Shown piece by piece: positions 1-9,117 of a stretch of 64,000 nt of DNA (position 1 is its first letter; each line of letters opens with the position of its first letter). This stretch comes from CAVYXA01 sp963846775 (GTDB taxonomy: Bacteria > Verrucomicrobiota > Verrucomicrobiia > Chthoniobacterales > UBA10450), in the NCBI GenBank assembly GCA_963846775.1, contig CAWJXB010000006.1, positions 1,488,001-1,552,000 of the forward strand. The letters are read 5' to 3'. Position numbers and translations under genes: made by a program. The notes under the pieces are model-generated. The model did not search any database and was not told the DNA's origin. It was given only the letters and a program-made list of their open reading frames with translations.

Positions 1-13
1 AACTTGAGATCCA

Positions 14-1024
14 GTGCAACCGAAGCGCATTGGGTTTATAGGATTCGACGGGGTAATCGCATCTCACCTGATCGTTCCCAGCGATATCTTTGCGGCCGCA
101 TCCCTCGAGGTTGGCTACGGTAATCGCATCGGGTGTTACGATATCGCTGTTATCGGATTACGTGCCGCCGCCTTTCGCGCGGAGTCCGGCGTTATTCTCC
201 AACCAACTGAAACTCTGGAGACAGTTTCGGAGATCGACACCGTTATCGTTCCAGGCGGTCGCGGACTGCGCGCCGCTGAAATGAATCATGCGATTTCAGA
301 ATGGATTCTAACGAACGTGAGTCAAATCCGACGTATTGCAGCGATTGACACAGGAATCTCTGCCGTCGCTCCGACTGGTTTGTTGGACGGCCGCGAGGTC
401 GCAGTCGATGAACAGCACGTTGATGATGTAAGGCGATATTTTCCTAAAATGCGACTCAATTGTCAAAGGCCGCTGGTCAAAGATGGCTCCTTTTATACGT
501 CGTCTGGACTCGGAGCAGCCGTCGATCTTTCCCTGGCACTTATTGAAGAAGATTACGGAGGACAGGTTGCTTCGGCCACCGCCGAGCAAATGCCATTTTC
601 AAGTCAGCTCGCCGGAAAAGACTTTTCGCGCCCGGCGCAATTTGATAGTCAGCCACGCGATCGATTCGCAGACCTGGTCGCTTGGATCATGCGAAATTTG
701 AACCAGCACCTTTCAATCGACGCGCTGGCACGAAAAGCGTCCATGTCACCCACGCATCTAAACCGCGCGTTCAAAAATGCCTTTGGCGTCACACCTGGCA
801 CGTTTGTCGAGAATTTACGGCTGAACGAAGCTCGCAGACGTTTGCTATCGCCGAAGGACACACTTTACACGGTCGCTGCTTCGGTCGGTTTTTCTAACCC
901 GAGTGCGTTTCGCCGTGCGTTCGAACGTCGCTTTGGGACAAAACCCAGCCAACTCGCTGTCACGGGTCCAGAGCTAAAACCAATACTGGTAAACGGCGGC
1001 ACAGCACCTCACGTCGAAAGTTGA
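14..1024 (+). CDS. GlxA-family AraC-type transcriptional regulator
   Basis: A 336-residue transcription factor with an N-terminal DJ-1/PfpI-like (class I amidotransferase-like) domain, about residues 5-185, and a C-terminal AraC-type double helix-turn-helix, about 225-325. The HTH part shows LSIDALARKASMSPTHLNR and the second-helix signature VAASVGFSNPSAFRRAFERR. The start is a GTG with an in-frame TGA three codons upstream, so the protein begins inside the window. Members of this family usually have CTGA at the amidotransferase elbow. Here the equivalent stretch is AAIDTGISAV, so the usual cysteine is Asp112 and the domain is probably a ligand sensor, not an enzyme. It overlaps the next reading frame by a few bases if that gene uses its TTG start. 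The ligand and targets cannot be read from the sequence. Confidence 0.9.
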   Translation: MQPKRIGFIGFDGVIASHLIVPSDIFAAASLEVGYGNRIGCYDIAVIGLRAAAFRAESGVILQPTETLETVSEIDTVIVPGGRGLRAAEMNHAISEWILTNVSQIRRIAAIDTGISAVAPTGLLDGREVAVDEQHVDDVRRYFPKMRLNCQRPLVKDGSFYTSSGLGAAVDLSLALIEEDYGGQVASATAEQMPFSSQLAGKDFSRPAQFDSQPRDRFADLVAWIMRNLNQHLSIDALARKASMSPTHLNRAFKNAFGVTPGTFVENLRLNEARRRLLSPKDTLYTVAASVGFSNPSAFRRAFERRFGTKPSQLAVTGPELKPILVNGGTAPHVES

Positions 1025-1032
1025 TATCGGTA

Positions 1033-1998
1033 ATGCCGCCAGCTCAGCGGCAAGTTGCGAGCACCATCCGCCCCCCAGTGATTCGAGTCGTGAAGACAAG
1101 CATTTTGGGACTGTTCGTGTTATCGTTATGCGTCGTCTCTTGCGAAAAGCGGGAAACCATCCCGACGGAGCTTGTGTCATTAGTTGGGGCGGAGCGCGAC
1201 TTCGCACGAACCTGTGGAGAGAAAGGTATTCGTGCGTCGTTTCTGCAATTCTTTGCTGAGGAAGGTCTCAGCTTTGAACCCGAACCAACTCGCGTCCGGG
1301 AGGCTTATTTAAAGCGGCCGGCGCCGAAAACCTTGCCGCCGGTGACGCTTAGCTGGTATCCGGTGTTCGCGGACGTATCGCAGGCCGACGACCTTGGTTA
1401 CACCACCGGACCGTACATTTTCACGGACCATTCGACTAAGGCAAAACCGCCACACTATGGTTTTTATTTTTCGATCTGGAAAAAACAGGCGGATGGCAGC
1501 TGGAAAGTTGCGATCGATTGCGGCATTGATACTCCCGATCATTCCTCTAAGACTCTTGCGTTCAAATCGCCGCGCCGGACTAACTTCACGCTCAATCGAA
1601 ACACGGGTTCTGCGGCTGACAATCGCGCCACCTTAATACATCTCGATCAGTCGTTTTCAGACGCTTCGGTCGCGGGCGAAGCGGCAAAAACATTCCTGGA
1701 CTATCTGGCTGATGATGCACGCGTGCATCGTAACGGAATGTTGCCCATGACCGATAACAAATCGGCGCGAAAGATGTTGTCGGAAGTAAGACAAGCTAAG
1801 TGGGAGCCGATCGGGTCGGATGTGTCGCAGTCGACCGATCTTGGTTACACCTACGGTAAGTACCGCTTGAAATTCTTTGCTCCCAAGGCGGAAGAGAACG
1901 GTTATTACGTTCGCGTATGGAAGCGCGAACCAGGCGGCGCTTGGAAAATCGTGTTGGACACTCTCAGGCCAACACGGGCGAACGAGATTAGGCCGTAG
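1033..1998 (+). CDS. Putative lipoprotein with two SnoaL/NTF2-like repeats
   Basis: A predicted lipoprotein with an N-terminal hydrophobic stretch ending in a lipobox-like LCVVSC. Two related halves follow. Each carries a W..VFADVSQADDLGYT or W..IGSDVSQSTDLGYT segment and then a Y..VWK....GAWK segment (YFSIWKKQADGSWKVAIDCG and YVRVWKREPGGAWKIVLD). This resembles the SnoaL/DUF4440 (NTF2-like) fold present twice. The start is uncertain. ATG 1033 is listed, a TTG at 1021 would overlap the upstream regulator, and a GTG at 1090 would give the most typical lipoprotein signal peptide. It lies 9 bp after the regulator and may be cotranscribed with it. No enzymatic function can be assigned. Confidence 0.7.
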   Translation: MPPAQRQVASTIRPPVIRVVKTSILGLFVLSLCVVSCEKRETIPTELVSLVGAERDFARTCGEKGIRASFLQFFAEEGLSFEPEPTRVREAYLKRPAPKTLPPVTLSWYPVFADVSQADDLGYTTGPYIFTDHSTKAKPPHYGFYFSIWKKQADGSWKVAIDCGIDTPDHSSKTLAFKSPRRTNFTLNRNTGSAADNRATLIHLDQSFSDASVAGEAAKTFLDYLADDARVHRNGMLPMTDNKSARKMLSEVRQAKWEPIGSDVSQSTDLGYTYGKYRLKFFAPKAEENGYYVRVWKREPGGAWKIVLDTLRPTRANEIRP

Positions 1999-2001
1999 CT
2001 A

Positions 2002-2028
2002 GGAATGTCGCGTTGTCGCGACCATTCC
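2002..2028. repeat. Short hairpin after the lipoprotein gene
   Basis: GGAATGTCGCG pairs with CGCGA-CATTCC across a TTGT loop, with one bulged C. There is no T-tract, so it is not a convincing intrinsic terminator. It may be one of the dispersed palindromes seen across this window. Confidence 0.35.
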
Positions 2029-2205
2029 AGCGCCAAATTGTTCAAACAAGCTTCGCCAGCTAACAAACCTGAATTGGTTCCAAGTTCTTAGCTCTTAGCG
2101 AGGGGCCGCGCGCAAATCGTGGATGCGCACTGGCGCGAACTCTCGGTTCTTTGTCCTAACTGGAAATTTCGTTCTGGGTTATACGGGCAATCTATGGAGA
2201 AACCA

Positions 2206-5200
2206 ATGCTACCAAACGTATGGAAGAAACTCGGATTCAGGCGGCTGGCCTTCGCGGCCGGCGTCGGATTCCCTCTGTTCATGGCGATCACCGTCAACGC
2301 TCAAGCACCAGCCGGCGGCACGGCCGAAGCCGAGCGCGTGGTTGTGACCGGTTCACTCATTCCCACCGCGGAAGAAGTGACGGCCAATCCGGTTGACGTA
2401 ATGAATCAGCAGGACATTAGGGCCAGCGGTCAGGTCAACGACATTCTGAGTGTGCTGACCAAGCGCAACCCGGACTTCGTCGGCGCGGGTAACCTGGGAT
2501 CGACCAATTCGAACATTGCCGGCGGCGCCACTCAGGGCGGCGGAATTATCTCGATTCGCGGTCTGCCTACGTTGGTGTTAATCGAGGATCAGCGTTATGT
2601 CGATTCAGCCGCCATCGCCAGTGGCGCCTTTATTTTTGCCGATGTCAAAGTCATCCCCGTCAGATTGATCGATCATATCGACATCCTGAAGGATGGCGCC
2701 TCAGCGATCTACGGTTCGGATGCTGTCGGCGGCGTGGTCAATATTTTTATGCGGGATAATTTCACCGGTCTGGAGGTGGGCTATCACTACGGAACGACGA
2801 TCGAATCCGCCGTGCCTGAGCATCAGGGGTGGGTGTTGGCTGGGACCGGCAACGACACGACTCACATCGTCGCCGGAGCTGAATACTATGATAGAACTGC
2901 GCTTTTTCAGAGCCAACGAGGCTATTCGTCGCCGCCCCTTGGATTTCTCGGTGGTCTAACTACGACCTTCGCCGGTGTCGGTCGTGACTCGACACCTTCA
3001 CTTGATGGAGGCCATTTCTACCTGATCGACAACCTGAGTCCGGCTAATTGGCCCGCCGGAGCGAGTATTAACTCGCCGCTGGACCGCGTTGACACTCGCA
3101 GCATACCGGTGAGCACGTTGATGAGCGGAAATAGTAATGGGTACCAGCAATTGGCGGACTTGGGTGTTTATCGCCCTTCGAGTCAGGGTGAGGTCGTAAC
3201 CTACGACTTGAGCCAGAAACCGACGAGCACCTTGGATGAATCAAGGCAGAATGCCTATGCCTATTTCGATCATAAAATCTGTGGTAATCAACTGGAGGCT
3301 TTCGGGAGCGTCATCTTTGCTCATATTCATTCAGAAAGCGATCTGAACGCTCAGCCGCTCAGCAATTCATCGGGGGTCTTGATTCCCAGCGCCTTTAATT
3401 ATAATCCGGTCACGGGGATGCTTGAGCCGAATACTGGACTTCAGGCTCCCTATACTCCATTCCAGCTATCGATCGACGGAAACACAACGTCGGGTCCTTA
3501 TCGTTTGACTGCAGCGAATCGGTATCAAACCAATCCGCGAGTCTTCACTAATGACAGTGACTTCTATCGTCTCTTAGGCGGGTTGAAATCGCAGATCACA
3601 GACGCCGATCATGGCAACTGGTATGCCGAAGGCACTGCTCATTACAGCCATTACTCGATTGATTATGTGAACCGGAATCTGGTCAATGCTCCTGTCTTGA
3701 ACGCGCTGATCGTGGCGCAAAATCCGGACGGGAGTCCAATTCCGGGCACAACATTGGACTTCTTCGCACTCGATCCGATCCACGACGGAGCGAGGTCGAT
3801 CACGCCGGAGAACTTCAACACCATTTTTGGAAGCAACATTCGCCGTCAGGATTCGTATCTTCGCTCCTTTGATGCCACAATCCGGGGCGATTTGTTCAAC
3901 CTGCCCGGTGGACCGGTCAGTGTCGCGTTTGCGCCACAATACTATGTTGAGGGGTTCAAATTAGCTGATTCGCCGGAGATCTTCATCGGCTCGGTGCCTG
4001 TCGGGCAAATTAATACCGGCCGGTACACCTTCGCGGCTGCCAGCGAGCTGAACATTCCAATCGTTGGTCCACAGATGAGTGTTCCATTTGTCTACAGCTT
4101 GGAGTTGAAGCTACAGGGGCGGTATCAAACGATCGAAGGGATATCCAGCGACTCAAAGGTGCCGAAAGTGATGCTGCGCTACCAGCCAATCAAAGACCTG
4201 ACGCTGCGCGGTACCTTCGGCAACTCATTTATCGCGCCGGACCTCTACTCCCTCTACGGCCCCCAAGGCCAGGGTTTTTCGCCGACTATCGCATTGTTCA
4301 ACCCGGTTTCGGGTATGAATGAGACTCAGGATCAGGCACAGGTGCTCACCGGATCAAATCCGGACTTGGTTCCATCGGTGGCGCAAAATTGGACTGCGGG
4401 CTTGGTTTATAGCCCGAGCTGGGTTCCGGGGCGGCTCACAATCCGCGGTGATTATTTCTGGACACTCCAGCAGCTGATCGTCGCACCCCTTCCGAGTTCC
4501 ACGCTCCTGAACAGCGTCAACAATCTCGGTCCGGCTTCGCCCTATGCTAGCCTGGTCGGTTTCAACAACTTCCCGGGTCAAGGCGGTTCCATACCAGTCA
4601 CGGCGCCATACCAGTTGGTCGGCAACATGGCTTCCGTGTATTACATCAACACGAGCCGCAACATTGGTGCACAACGGGTTGAGGGATGGGACCTCGAAGC
4701 CTCATACGACGCGGATTTACAGGCCCTGTTCGGGTTGAACGCGGGATCATTGTTACTTGACGTAAAAGCCACTGTGTTCATGGACAACAAGTTCAGAACC
4801 ACACCCGATTCGCGTTACTACAACATTAACGGTCTAATCGGCGAAGAAATCTTCGGCTTCAATCCGGAGTATAGCATTACGATGTTGCTGGAACACACAT
4901 TCCATCTTGGCCCCGGCGACTTCCGGCTTGATTTGGTTGGACGCTATCTCCCGGAGATGCGGAACGAATTATCCGGTGATCCGGAAGTGGACGATCAAAA
5001 CACGTTCCAGCTCGTAGATTCTTATTTCACGCTGGATGGGCAGTTGTCGTACATCTTCAGCTTCCCAGCGCCCGAAGGTGCGGCCGAGGCCCCGGCCATG
5101 AAGGATGGGAAGTCCGTCGCCGACAAAAAGGCCGTGGTGCCCGGCGTGTTCTCCCCGTCGTGCTGGTCGGTCCAGAACTGGCTAAACGGTGTGACGTTGA

Positions 5201-5328
5201 CGGTCGGCTGCAACAATATGTTGCAGGCAGGTCCCCCTATCGTTATCGGCGCAAACAGCTCAACAAACCTCGCGGCCTACGATCCGTTTGGTCGCTTCCT
5301 CTACTTCGAGGTGATCAAGAAGTTCTAA
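2206..5328 (+). CDS. TonB-dependent outer-membrane receptor
   Basis: A 1,040-residue outer-membrane active transporter. The signal peptide (MLPNVWKKLGFRRLAF... to VNAQA) is followed by a TonB-box-like AERVVVTGS, a plug domain (NPVDVMNQQDIRAS, IRGLPTLVLIEDQR, IDILKDGASAIYGSDAVGGV), and a long beta-barrel ending in an aromatic residue (FEVIKKF). ATG 2206 is preferred because GGAG lies 6 bp upstream (2196-2199). An in-frame ATG at 2194 and a GTG at 2119 lack such a site. The long extracellular loops resemble large TonB receptors for peptides or glycans, but no substrate motif is visible. A strong intrinsic terminator follows, so it is a separate transcription unit from the ABC transporter downstream. 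Confidence 0.93.
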   Translation: MLPNVWKKLGFRRLAFAAGVGFPLFMAITVNAQAPAGGTAEAERVVVTGSLIPTAEEVTANPVDVMNQQDIRASGQVNDILSVLTKRNPDFVGAGNLGSTNSNIAGGATQGGGIISIRGLPTLVLIEDQRYVDSAAIASGAFIFADVKVIPVRLIDHIDILKDGASAIYGSDAVGGVVNIFMRDNFTGLEVGYHYGTTIESAVPEHQGWVLAGTGNDTTHIVAGAEYYDRTALFQSQRGYSSPPLGFLGGLTTTFAGVGRDSTPSLDGGHFYLIDNLSPANWPAGASINSPLDRVDTRSIPVSTLMSGNSNGYQQLADLGVYRPSSQGEVVTYDLSQKPTSTLDESRQNAYAYFDHKICGNQLEAFGSVIFAHIHSESDLNAQPLSNSSGVLIPSAFNYNPVTGMLEPNTGLQAPYTPFQLSIDGNTTSGPYRLTAANRYQTNPRVFTNDSDFYRLLGGLKSQITDADHGNWYAEGTAHYSHYSIDYVNRNLVNAPVLNALIVAQNPDGSPIPGTTLDFFALDPIHDGARSITPENFNTIFGSNIRRQDSYLRSFDATIRGDLFNLPGGPVSVAFAPQYYVEGFKLADSPEIFIGSVPVGQINTGRYTFAAASELNIPIVGPQMSVPFVYSLELKLQGRYQTIEGISSDSKVPKVMLRYQPIKDLTLRGTFGNSFIAPDLYSLYGPQGQGFSPTIALFNPVSGMNETQDQAQVLTGSNPDLVPSVAQNWTAGLVYSPSWVPGRLTIRGDYFWTLQQLIVAPLPSSTLLNSVNNLGPASPYASLVGFNNFPGQGGSIPVTAPYQLVGNMASVYYINTSRNIGAQRVEGWDLEASYDADLQALFGLNAGSLLLDVKATVFMDNKFRTTPDSRYYNINGLIGEEIFGFNPEYSITMLLEHTFHLGPGDFRLDLVGRYLPEMRNELSGDPEVDDQNTFQLVDSYFTLDGQLSYIFSFPAPEGAAEAPAMKDGKSVADKKAVVPGVFSPSCWSVQNWLNGVTLTVGCNNMLQAGPPIVIGANSSTNLAAYDPFGRFLYFEVIKKF

Positions 5329-5347
5329 GGAACAACAGCGAAGTTGC

Positions 5348-5382
5348 GGCAGCCCCGAAAGCATTCGGGGCTGCCTCTTTTT
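5348..5382 (+). terminator. Intrinsic terminator of the TonB receptor gene
   Basis: A perfect 12-bp stem (GGCAGCCCCGAA / TTCGGGGCTGCC) with an AGCA loop, followed by TCTTTTT. It starts 20 bp after the stop codon. Nearly the same stem occurs at 19411-19438 without a T-tract, so the terminator appears to be built from a dispersed palindrome. Confidence 0.9.
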
Positions 5383-5447
5383 ATCCGGCCTCACTGCCCG
5401 CTTGAAGGTTGCCGCGGCCACCGTATCTCTGACAAGATCGCCGTCTC

Positions 5448-6425
5448 ATGATCAGGATATGGACACTTCTATTGTCGATCTTACTCGCGGGTCCTATTAC
5501 AAGTGTGCGGGGCGAGACGAAAATTCGCGTCGGGCATTTCCCGAACGTGACACACATCCAGGCGCTGGTAGCACACGCGCTCTCGCGCCAAGGCAAAGGC
5601 TGGTTGGAAGAGCGACTTGGCAGGGACGTGAAGATCGAGTGGTTCGTTTATAATGCGGGCCCGAGCGCGACGGAAGCGATCTTCGCCAACTCGATCGACC
5701 TCACTTACATCGGCCCCAGCCCGGCAATCAACGCTTTTGCCAAATCGCGTGGCGAAGAAATCCGCGTCATTTCCGGCGCGGCCAATGGCGGCGCCGGCCT
5801 GGTCGTGCCCGGCGATAGTAACTTGAAAACGCCGGGCGATTTTCGCGGAAAGAAAATCGCGACCCCGCAGCTCGGAAACACCCAGGACGTATCGTGCCGC
5901 GCGTGGCTGACGGCGGGCGGATTGAAAATCACACAACTGGGCGGCGACGCGCAGGTGTTGCCGACGCAAAACCCGGATCAATTGTCGATGTTCCAGCAAA
6001 AGAAGGTGGACGCAGTCTGGACGGTGGAGCCGTGGCTCTCGCGGCTCGAGCTCGAAGCCGGCGGGAAGGTGCTGGTTCAAGAAGCCGATTCACCAACCAC
6101 GTTGCTCGTTTCTTCAGTGAAATTTTTGAAGAATAATCGCGAGCTGGCAAAAAAATTTGTGGAAGCGCACCGGGCGCTGACCATTTGGATCGATAACAAC
6201 TCAGAGGAAGCACAAAAACTCGTCATCGCGGAATTGGAAGCGGAAACCCGGGCCAAGATTTCTCCGCAGCTCATCGCACATGCATGGAAACGAATCGTCC
6301 TGACCAACGACGTGCATCGCGAGGCGCTCGATAAATTCGTGGCGAATGCGAAGGCAGCCGGTTTTCTCCGCGACGCGCCGGATCTCTCGAGCTTGATCGA
6401 CAAGTCGGAGCTCGACGCGCGCTAA
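5448..6425 (+). CDS. ABC transporter substrate-binding protein, NitT/TauT/SsuA type
   Basis: A 325-residue periplasmic binding protein with a signal peptide (MIRIWTLLLSILLAG...VRG). The mature protein has KIRVGHFPNVTHIQALVAHA, the ligand-pocket region FANSIDLTYIGPSPAINAF, GDFRGKKIATPQLGNTQDV and VDAVWTVEPWLSRL. These are typical of the SsuA/TauA/NrtA group (NMT1/THI5-like, PF09084/PF13379). It is the first gene of an importer whose ATPase and permease follow after a 278-bp gap containing a repeat. The substrate could be a sulfonate, nitrate, a thiamine precursor or an organic anion. No monooxygenase or reductase lies nearby to decide. Confidence 0.88.
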   Translation: MIRIWTLLLSILLAGPITSVRGETKIRVGHFPNVTHIQALVAHALSRQGKGWLEERLGRDVKIEWFVYNAGPSATEAIFANSIDLTYIGPSPAINAFAKSRGEEIRVISGAANGGAGLVVPGDSNLKTPGDFRGKKIATPQLGNTQDVSCRAWLTAGGLKITQLGGDAQVLPTQNPDQLSMFQQKKVDAVWTVEPWLSRLELEAGGKVLVQEADSPTTLLVSSVKFLKNNRELAKKFVEAHRALTIWIDNNSEEAQKLVIAELEAETRAKISPQLIAHAWKRIVLTNDVHREALDKFVANAKAAGFLRDAPDLSSLIDKSELDAR

Positions 6426-6470
6426 GATCGACAATGTTGCTAGACTTCGGGTCGCATTGTTGAAAACCTA

Positions 6471-6586
6471 TGTCATTCCGAGCGGAGTCGAGGAATCTCA
6501 AATTTGCATATCCGAGCGCAAACAAATAGTAAGAGATGTCTCGACGAAGCCTGTCCTGAGCAAAGCCGAAGGGCTCGACATGACAA
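6471..6586. repeat. Dispersed repeat TGTCATTCCGAGCG...CGACATGACA
   Basis: The segment starts TGTCATTCCGAGCGGAGTCG and ends GGGCTCGACATGACA, giving loosely complementary ends. The middle holds GCCTGTCCTGAGCAAAGCCG. The same head recurs at 26128-26157 next to the tRNA, and a fragment occurs near 34745. It fills most of the 278-bp gap between the binding-protein and ATPase genes. ORFs across it are not credible as genes. Confidence 0.7.
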
Positions 6587-6703
6587 CAGAACGACCGTTC
6601 AACAAAGCCGCTTCAGTTCTGAAAAGAAAGCGCGAGATTTCGAAGGATATTTGAAGATCGGCTCCGGTCGGGAATTCAGTCGCCGCCACTTCTAAATCCG
6701 ACA

Positions 6704-7504
6704 ATGTCGCTCCAAGAAGAAATCCAAGGTCCGCCTCCGGCCAAACTGGTTGTCGATCATGTCTCGAAATGGTTTCGGCAAAAACGCCAGACGGTGCACG
6801 CGCTCGACGATATTTCCTTTGAAGTGGCTGAGGGCGAATTCATCGTCATTGTCGGACCGAGCGGGTGTGGAAAATCGACATTGCTCGATATCATCGCCGG
6901 TTTGGAAAAGGCGGACCAGGGCCAGGTGCTGGCCGATCATCAGCCGGTGCACGAACCCGGACGGCACCGGCTGGTGATGTTCCAGGAGTCGGCTCTCTTT
7001 CCATGGCTGAACGCTTTCGGCAACGTCATGTTCGGTTTGCGATTGAAACCAGGCTTGCGCAATTCCGAGCGTCGCGAAGTCGCGAAATTCTTTCTTCATC
7101 TCGTCGGCTTGGAAAAATTCATGCATGCAAACGTGCACCAGCTTTCCGGAGGGATGAAACAGAGGGTGGCATTGGCGCGCGCGCTCGCCCCAAATCCGCG
7201 TGTCTTACTTATGGACGAACCGTTCGCCGCGCTCGACGCCATGACGCGCGAGCAACTTTACGGCGATATCCAGAGAATTTGGTCAAAGCGGCGAAAGACG
7301 ATCATCTTCGTCACGCACAATGTGCGCGAGGCCGCTTGTCTGGCTGATCGCGTCATTATCATGTCGCCGGCGCCGGGGCGAATCCGGGAGATTTTCGAGA
7401 TCAAGCTACCGCGGCCGCGCGAGTTCAACAGCATCGAGATTGCACAGCACGCGTCGGCGCTGACCGCGGCGCTGAAAGATTACTCGAAAGAGAAACGTTT
7501 ATGA
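6704..7504 (+). CDS. ABC transporter ATPase, SsuB/TauB/NrtD type
   Basis: A 266-residue cytoplasmic ATPase that powers the importer. It has Walker A GPSGCGKST (51-59), a Q-loop at MFQES, signature LSGGMKQ (147-153), Walker B RVLLMDEPFAALD and an H-loop in FVTHNVREA. The order and the SPAPGRI segment after the H-loop match the nitrate/sulfonate/taurine subfamily. Its stop codon overlaps the permease start as ATGA, so the two are translationally coupled. ATG 6704 leaves a normal 20-residue lead before the first strand. Confidence 0.93.
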   Translation: MSLQEEIQGPPPAKLVVDHVSKWFRQKRQTVHALDDISFEVAEGEFIVIVGPSGCGKSTLLDIIAGLEKADQGQVLADHQPVHEPGRHRLVMFQESALFPWLNAFGNVMFGLRLKPGLRNSERREVAKFFLHLVGLEKFMHANVHQLSGGMKQRVALARALAPNPRVLLMDEPFAALDAMTREQLYGDIQRIWSKRRKTIIFVTHNVREAACLADRVIIMSPAPGRIREIFEIKLPRPREFNSIEIAQHASALTAALKDYSKEKRL

Positions 7505-8268
7505 AACGCACACTGTTCGCGCTTTTATTTTTTGTTGGGCTCATCGGGCTGTGGGCCGCGCTGGTCAGAGCCAAAATCTGGTCGCCGGTCTTACTGCCGT
7601 CGCCGCTGAGCGTGGGAGAATATCTGGAGCGCGCGCTACGTGACGGCACTTTGTTGAGTGCCACACTGGTCACGTTGCGACGATTGCTGCTCGGCTATTT
7701 GATCGGTCTCGCCATCGGTTTGCCGCTCGGCCTGTTCACGGCATCGCTGAAGTTCGCCGAGGACACGATCGGCGTGCTTGCCCTTGGCCTGCAAACATTG
7801 CCGAGCGTCTGCTGGGTGCCATTAGCGCTGCTCTGGTTTGGACAAACCGAAGGCGCAATGTTGTTCGTTGTCATCATGGGTACGATCTGGTCGGTCGTGA
7901 TCGCGACCGATACCGGCGTGCGGACAATTCCGCCGATCTTCGCCCGGGCTGCGCGCACCATGGGATCGACCCGGATTCACAAATGGCTCCACGTCATTTT
8001 GCCCGCGTCGCTGCCGTTTTTGGTGAGCGGAATGAAACAAGGTTGGGCCTTCGCCTGGCGTTCCCTCATGGCCGCGGAAATTTACGTCACCATCCTGACC
8101 GGCTTCGGGCTTGGTCACTTATTGCATTACGGCCGCGAGCTCAACGCCATGGACCAGGTCATCGGCATCATGATTGTCATCGTGCTCATTGGCCTTCTCG
8201 CCGACAAAATCCTCTTCTCACCCTGGGAACGTTTCCTTCACCGCCGCTGGGGCACCGGCCGCATCTAG
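7501..8268 (+). CDS. ABC transporter permease, SsuC/TauC type
   Basis: A 255-residue inner-membrane permease (BPD_transp_1 fold) with about six membrane segments. The binding-protein-dependent transport loop reads A.RTMGSTRIHKWLHVILPASLPFLVSGMK, the EAA-like motif that contacts the ATPase. The N-terminus MKRTLFALLFFVGLIGLWAA is the first membrane helix. It overlaps the ATPase gene by 4 bp and ends the importer operon. The next gene converges on it from the other strand 43 bp away, with no obvious terminator hairpin. Confidence 0.92.
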   Translation: MKRTLFALLFFVGLIGLWAALVRAKIWSPVLLPSPLSVGEYLERALRDGTLLSATLVTLRRLLLGYLIGLAIGLPLGLFTASLKFAEDTIGVLALGLQTLPSVCWVPLALLWFGQTEGAMLFVVIMGTIWSVVIATDTGVRTIPPIFARAARTMGSTRIHKWLHVILPASLPFLVSGMKQGWAFAWRSLMAAEIYVTILTGFGLGHLLHYGRELNAMDQVIGIMIVIVLIGLLADKILFSPWERFLHRRWGTGRI

Positions 8269-8311
8269 TACATTTTCTTTGGCAAGCCTTTTTTACGTAA
8301 AAACGTTGTTC

Positions 8312-8956
8312 TCAGTCGAACCGATTCGTCTTTTCCGGCGCATCGAGCGCGCGCCAGAAATACCAGGCCGCAACGGAGCGATAGGGCCGCCATTTTTCGC
8401 CGTGCTTGAGCAGTTGTTTGGGAGTCGGGAGCTTTCGTTTCCCGAAGGTTTGAGCGAACCCTTTCTGGACACCGTAGTCGTGAACCGGCCAGACATCGGG
8501 CCGGCCCAGATCGAAGAGCAACAGCATCTCTACCGTCCAACGGCCAATACCGCGCACAGTCGTTAGGCGATCGACGATCTCGTCATCGCTCATTTTGGCG
8601 AGCTGACGCGTGGTTGGGACCGTGCCGTCGAGCGTTTTTGCCGCCAAATCTTTCAGGGCGGCGGTTTTGCTGCGCGACAAACCCGCGGCGCGGAATTTTG
8701 CGTCCGGTGTTTTGAGCACGAGCTTTGGATCGAGATGCTTCTTCCTTGGGTAAAGCGCGCGGACCCGTCCCCAAATGGTGGCGGCGGCTTTGCCGCTCAA
8801 TTGCTGATAGGCAATGGATTCGGCCAGTGCGTCGAACGGTCGAATCGACAATGACGGCGTGATCTCGTAACGGCGAGAGCGCGCCATGAGTTCCGCCAGT
8901 CGTGGGTGAGTTGCAGCGATATGGCGATGGGCGTGGTCGTGATTCACGACGTTCAA
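8312..8956 (-). CDS. DNA-3-methyladenine glycosylase II-like (HhH-GPD) protein
   Basis: A 214-residue base-excision repair glycosylase of the HhH-GPD superfamily, AlkA-like. The helix-hairpin-helix LTTVRGIGRWTVEMLLL is followed by RPDVWPVHDYGV, where the Asp is the expected catalytic residue. Upstream, ESIAYQQLSGKAAATIWGRV is the conserved helix before it. There is no iron-sulfur cluster cysteine set, which fits AlkA and not MutY/Nth. The length matches short AlkA proteins without the N-terminal TBP-like domain. The start is uncertain: TTG 8956 is listed, with GTG 8947 and ATG 8887 as alternatives. Confidence 0.88.
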   Translation of the reverse strand: MNVVNHDHAHRHIAATHPRLAELMARSRRYEITPSLSIRPFDALAESIAYQQLSGKAAATIWGRVRALYPRKKHLDPKLVLKTPDAKFRAAGLSRSKTAALKDLAAKTLDGTVPTTRQLAKMSDDEIVDRLTTVRGIGRWTVEMLLLFDLGRPDVWPVHDYGVQKGFAQTFGKRKLPTPKQLLKHGEKWRPYRSVAAWYFWRALDAPEKTNRFD

Positions 8957-8965
8957 TTAAAATCA

Positions 8966-9073
8966 CGAATGTCGAATGTCGAATCGAGTTAGGAAATCTG
9001 AAATCCGAAACAAATTCGTAATTCCAACAGAGCAGCGGTTTCGGATTTCGAGCTTCTGCTTGGTTTTGCTCTG
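8966..9073. repeat. Heptad-period intergenic array with inverted arms
   Basis: CGAATGT repeats at 8966, 8973 and 8980, then GAAATCT/GAAATCC/GAAACAA units at 8993, 9000 and 9007, all spaced by 7 bp. The right side has TTTCGGA, TTTCGAG, CTTCTGC, TTGGTTT and TGCTCTG at 9039, 9046, 9053, 9060 and 9067. AAATCCGAAAC (9001-9011) is the exact reverse complement of GTTTCGGATTT (9038-9048), so the arms can fold back. No gene is present here. Confidence 0.75.
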
Positions 9074-9117
9074 CCGATGCTTTTGCAATCTCGGAGCGAC
9101 ACAGCCAGGCCGCGCGA

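Noticed and set aside
5481..6080. 199-codon minus frame opposite the binding-protein gene
   Set aside because: Shadow frame of a well supported SsuA-like gene in GC-rich DNA.
6457..6654. Possible small gene in the importer gap
   Set aside because: The frame lies within a dispersed repeat.
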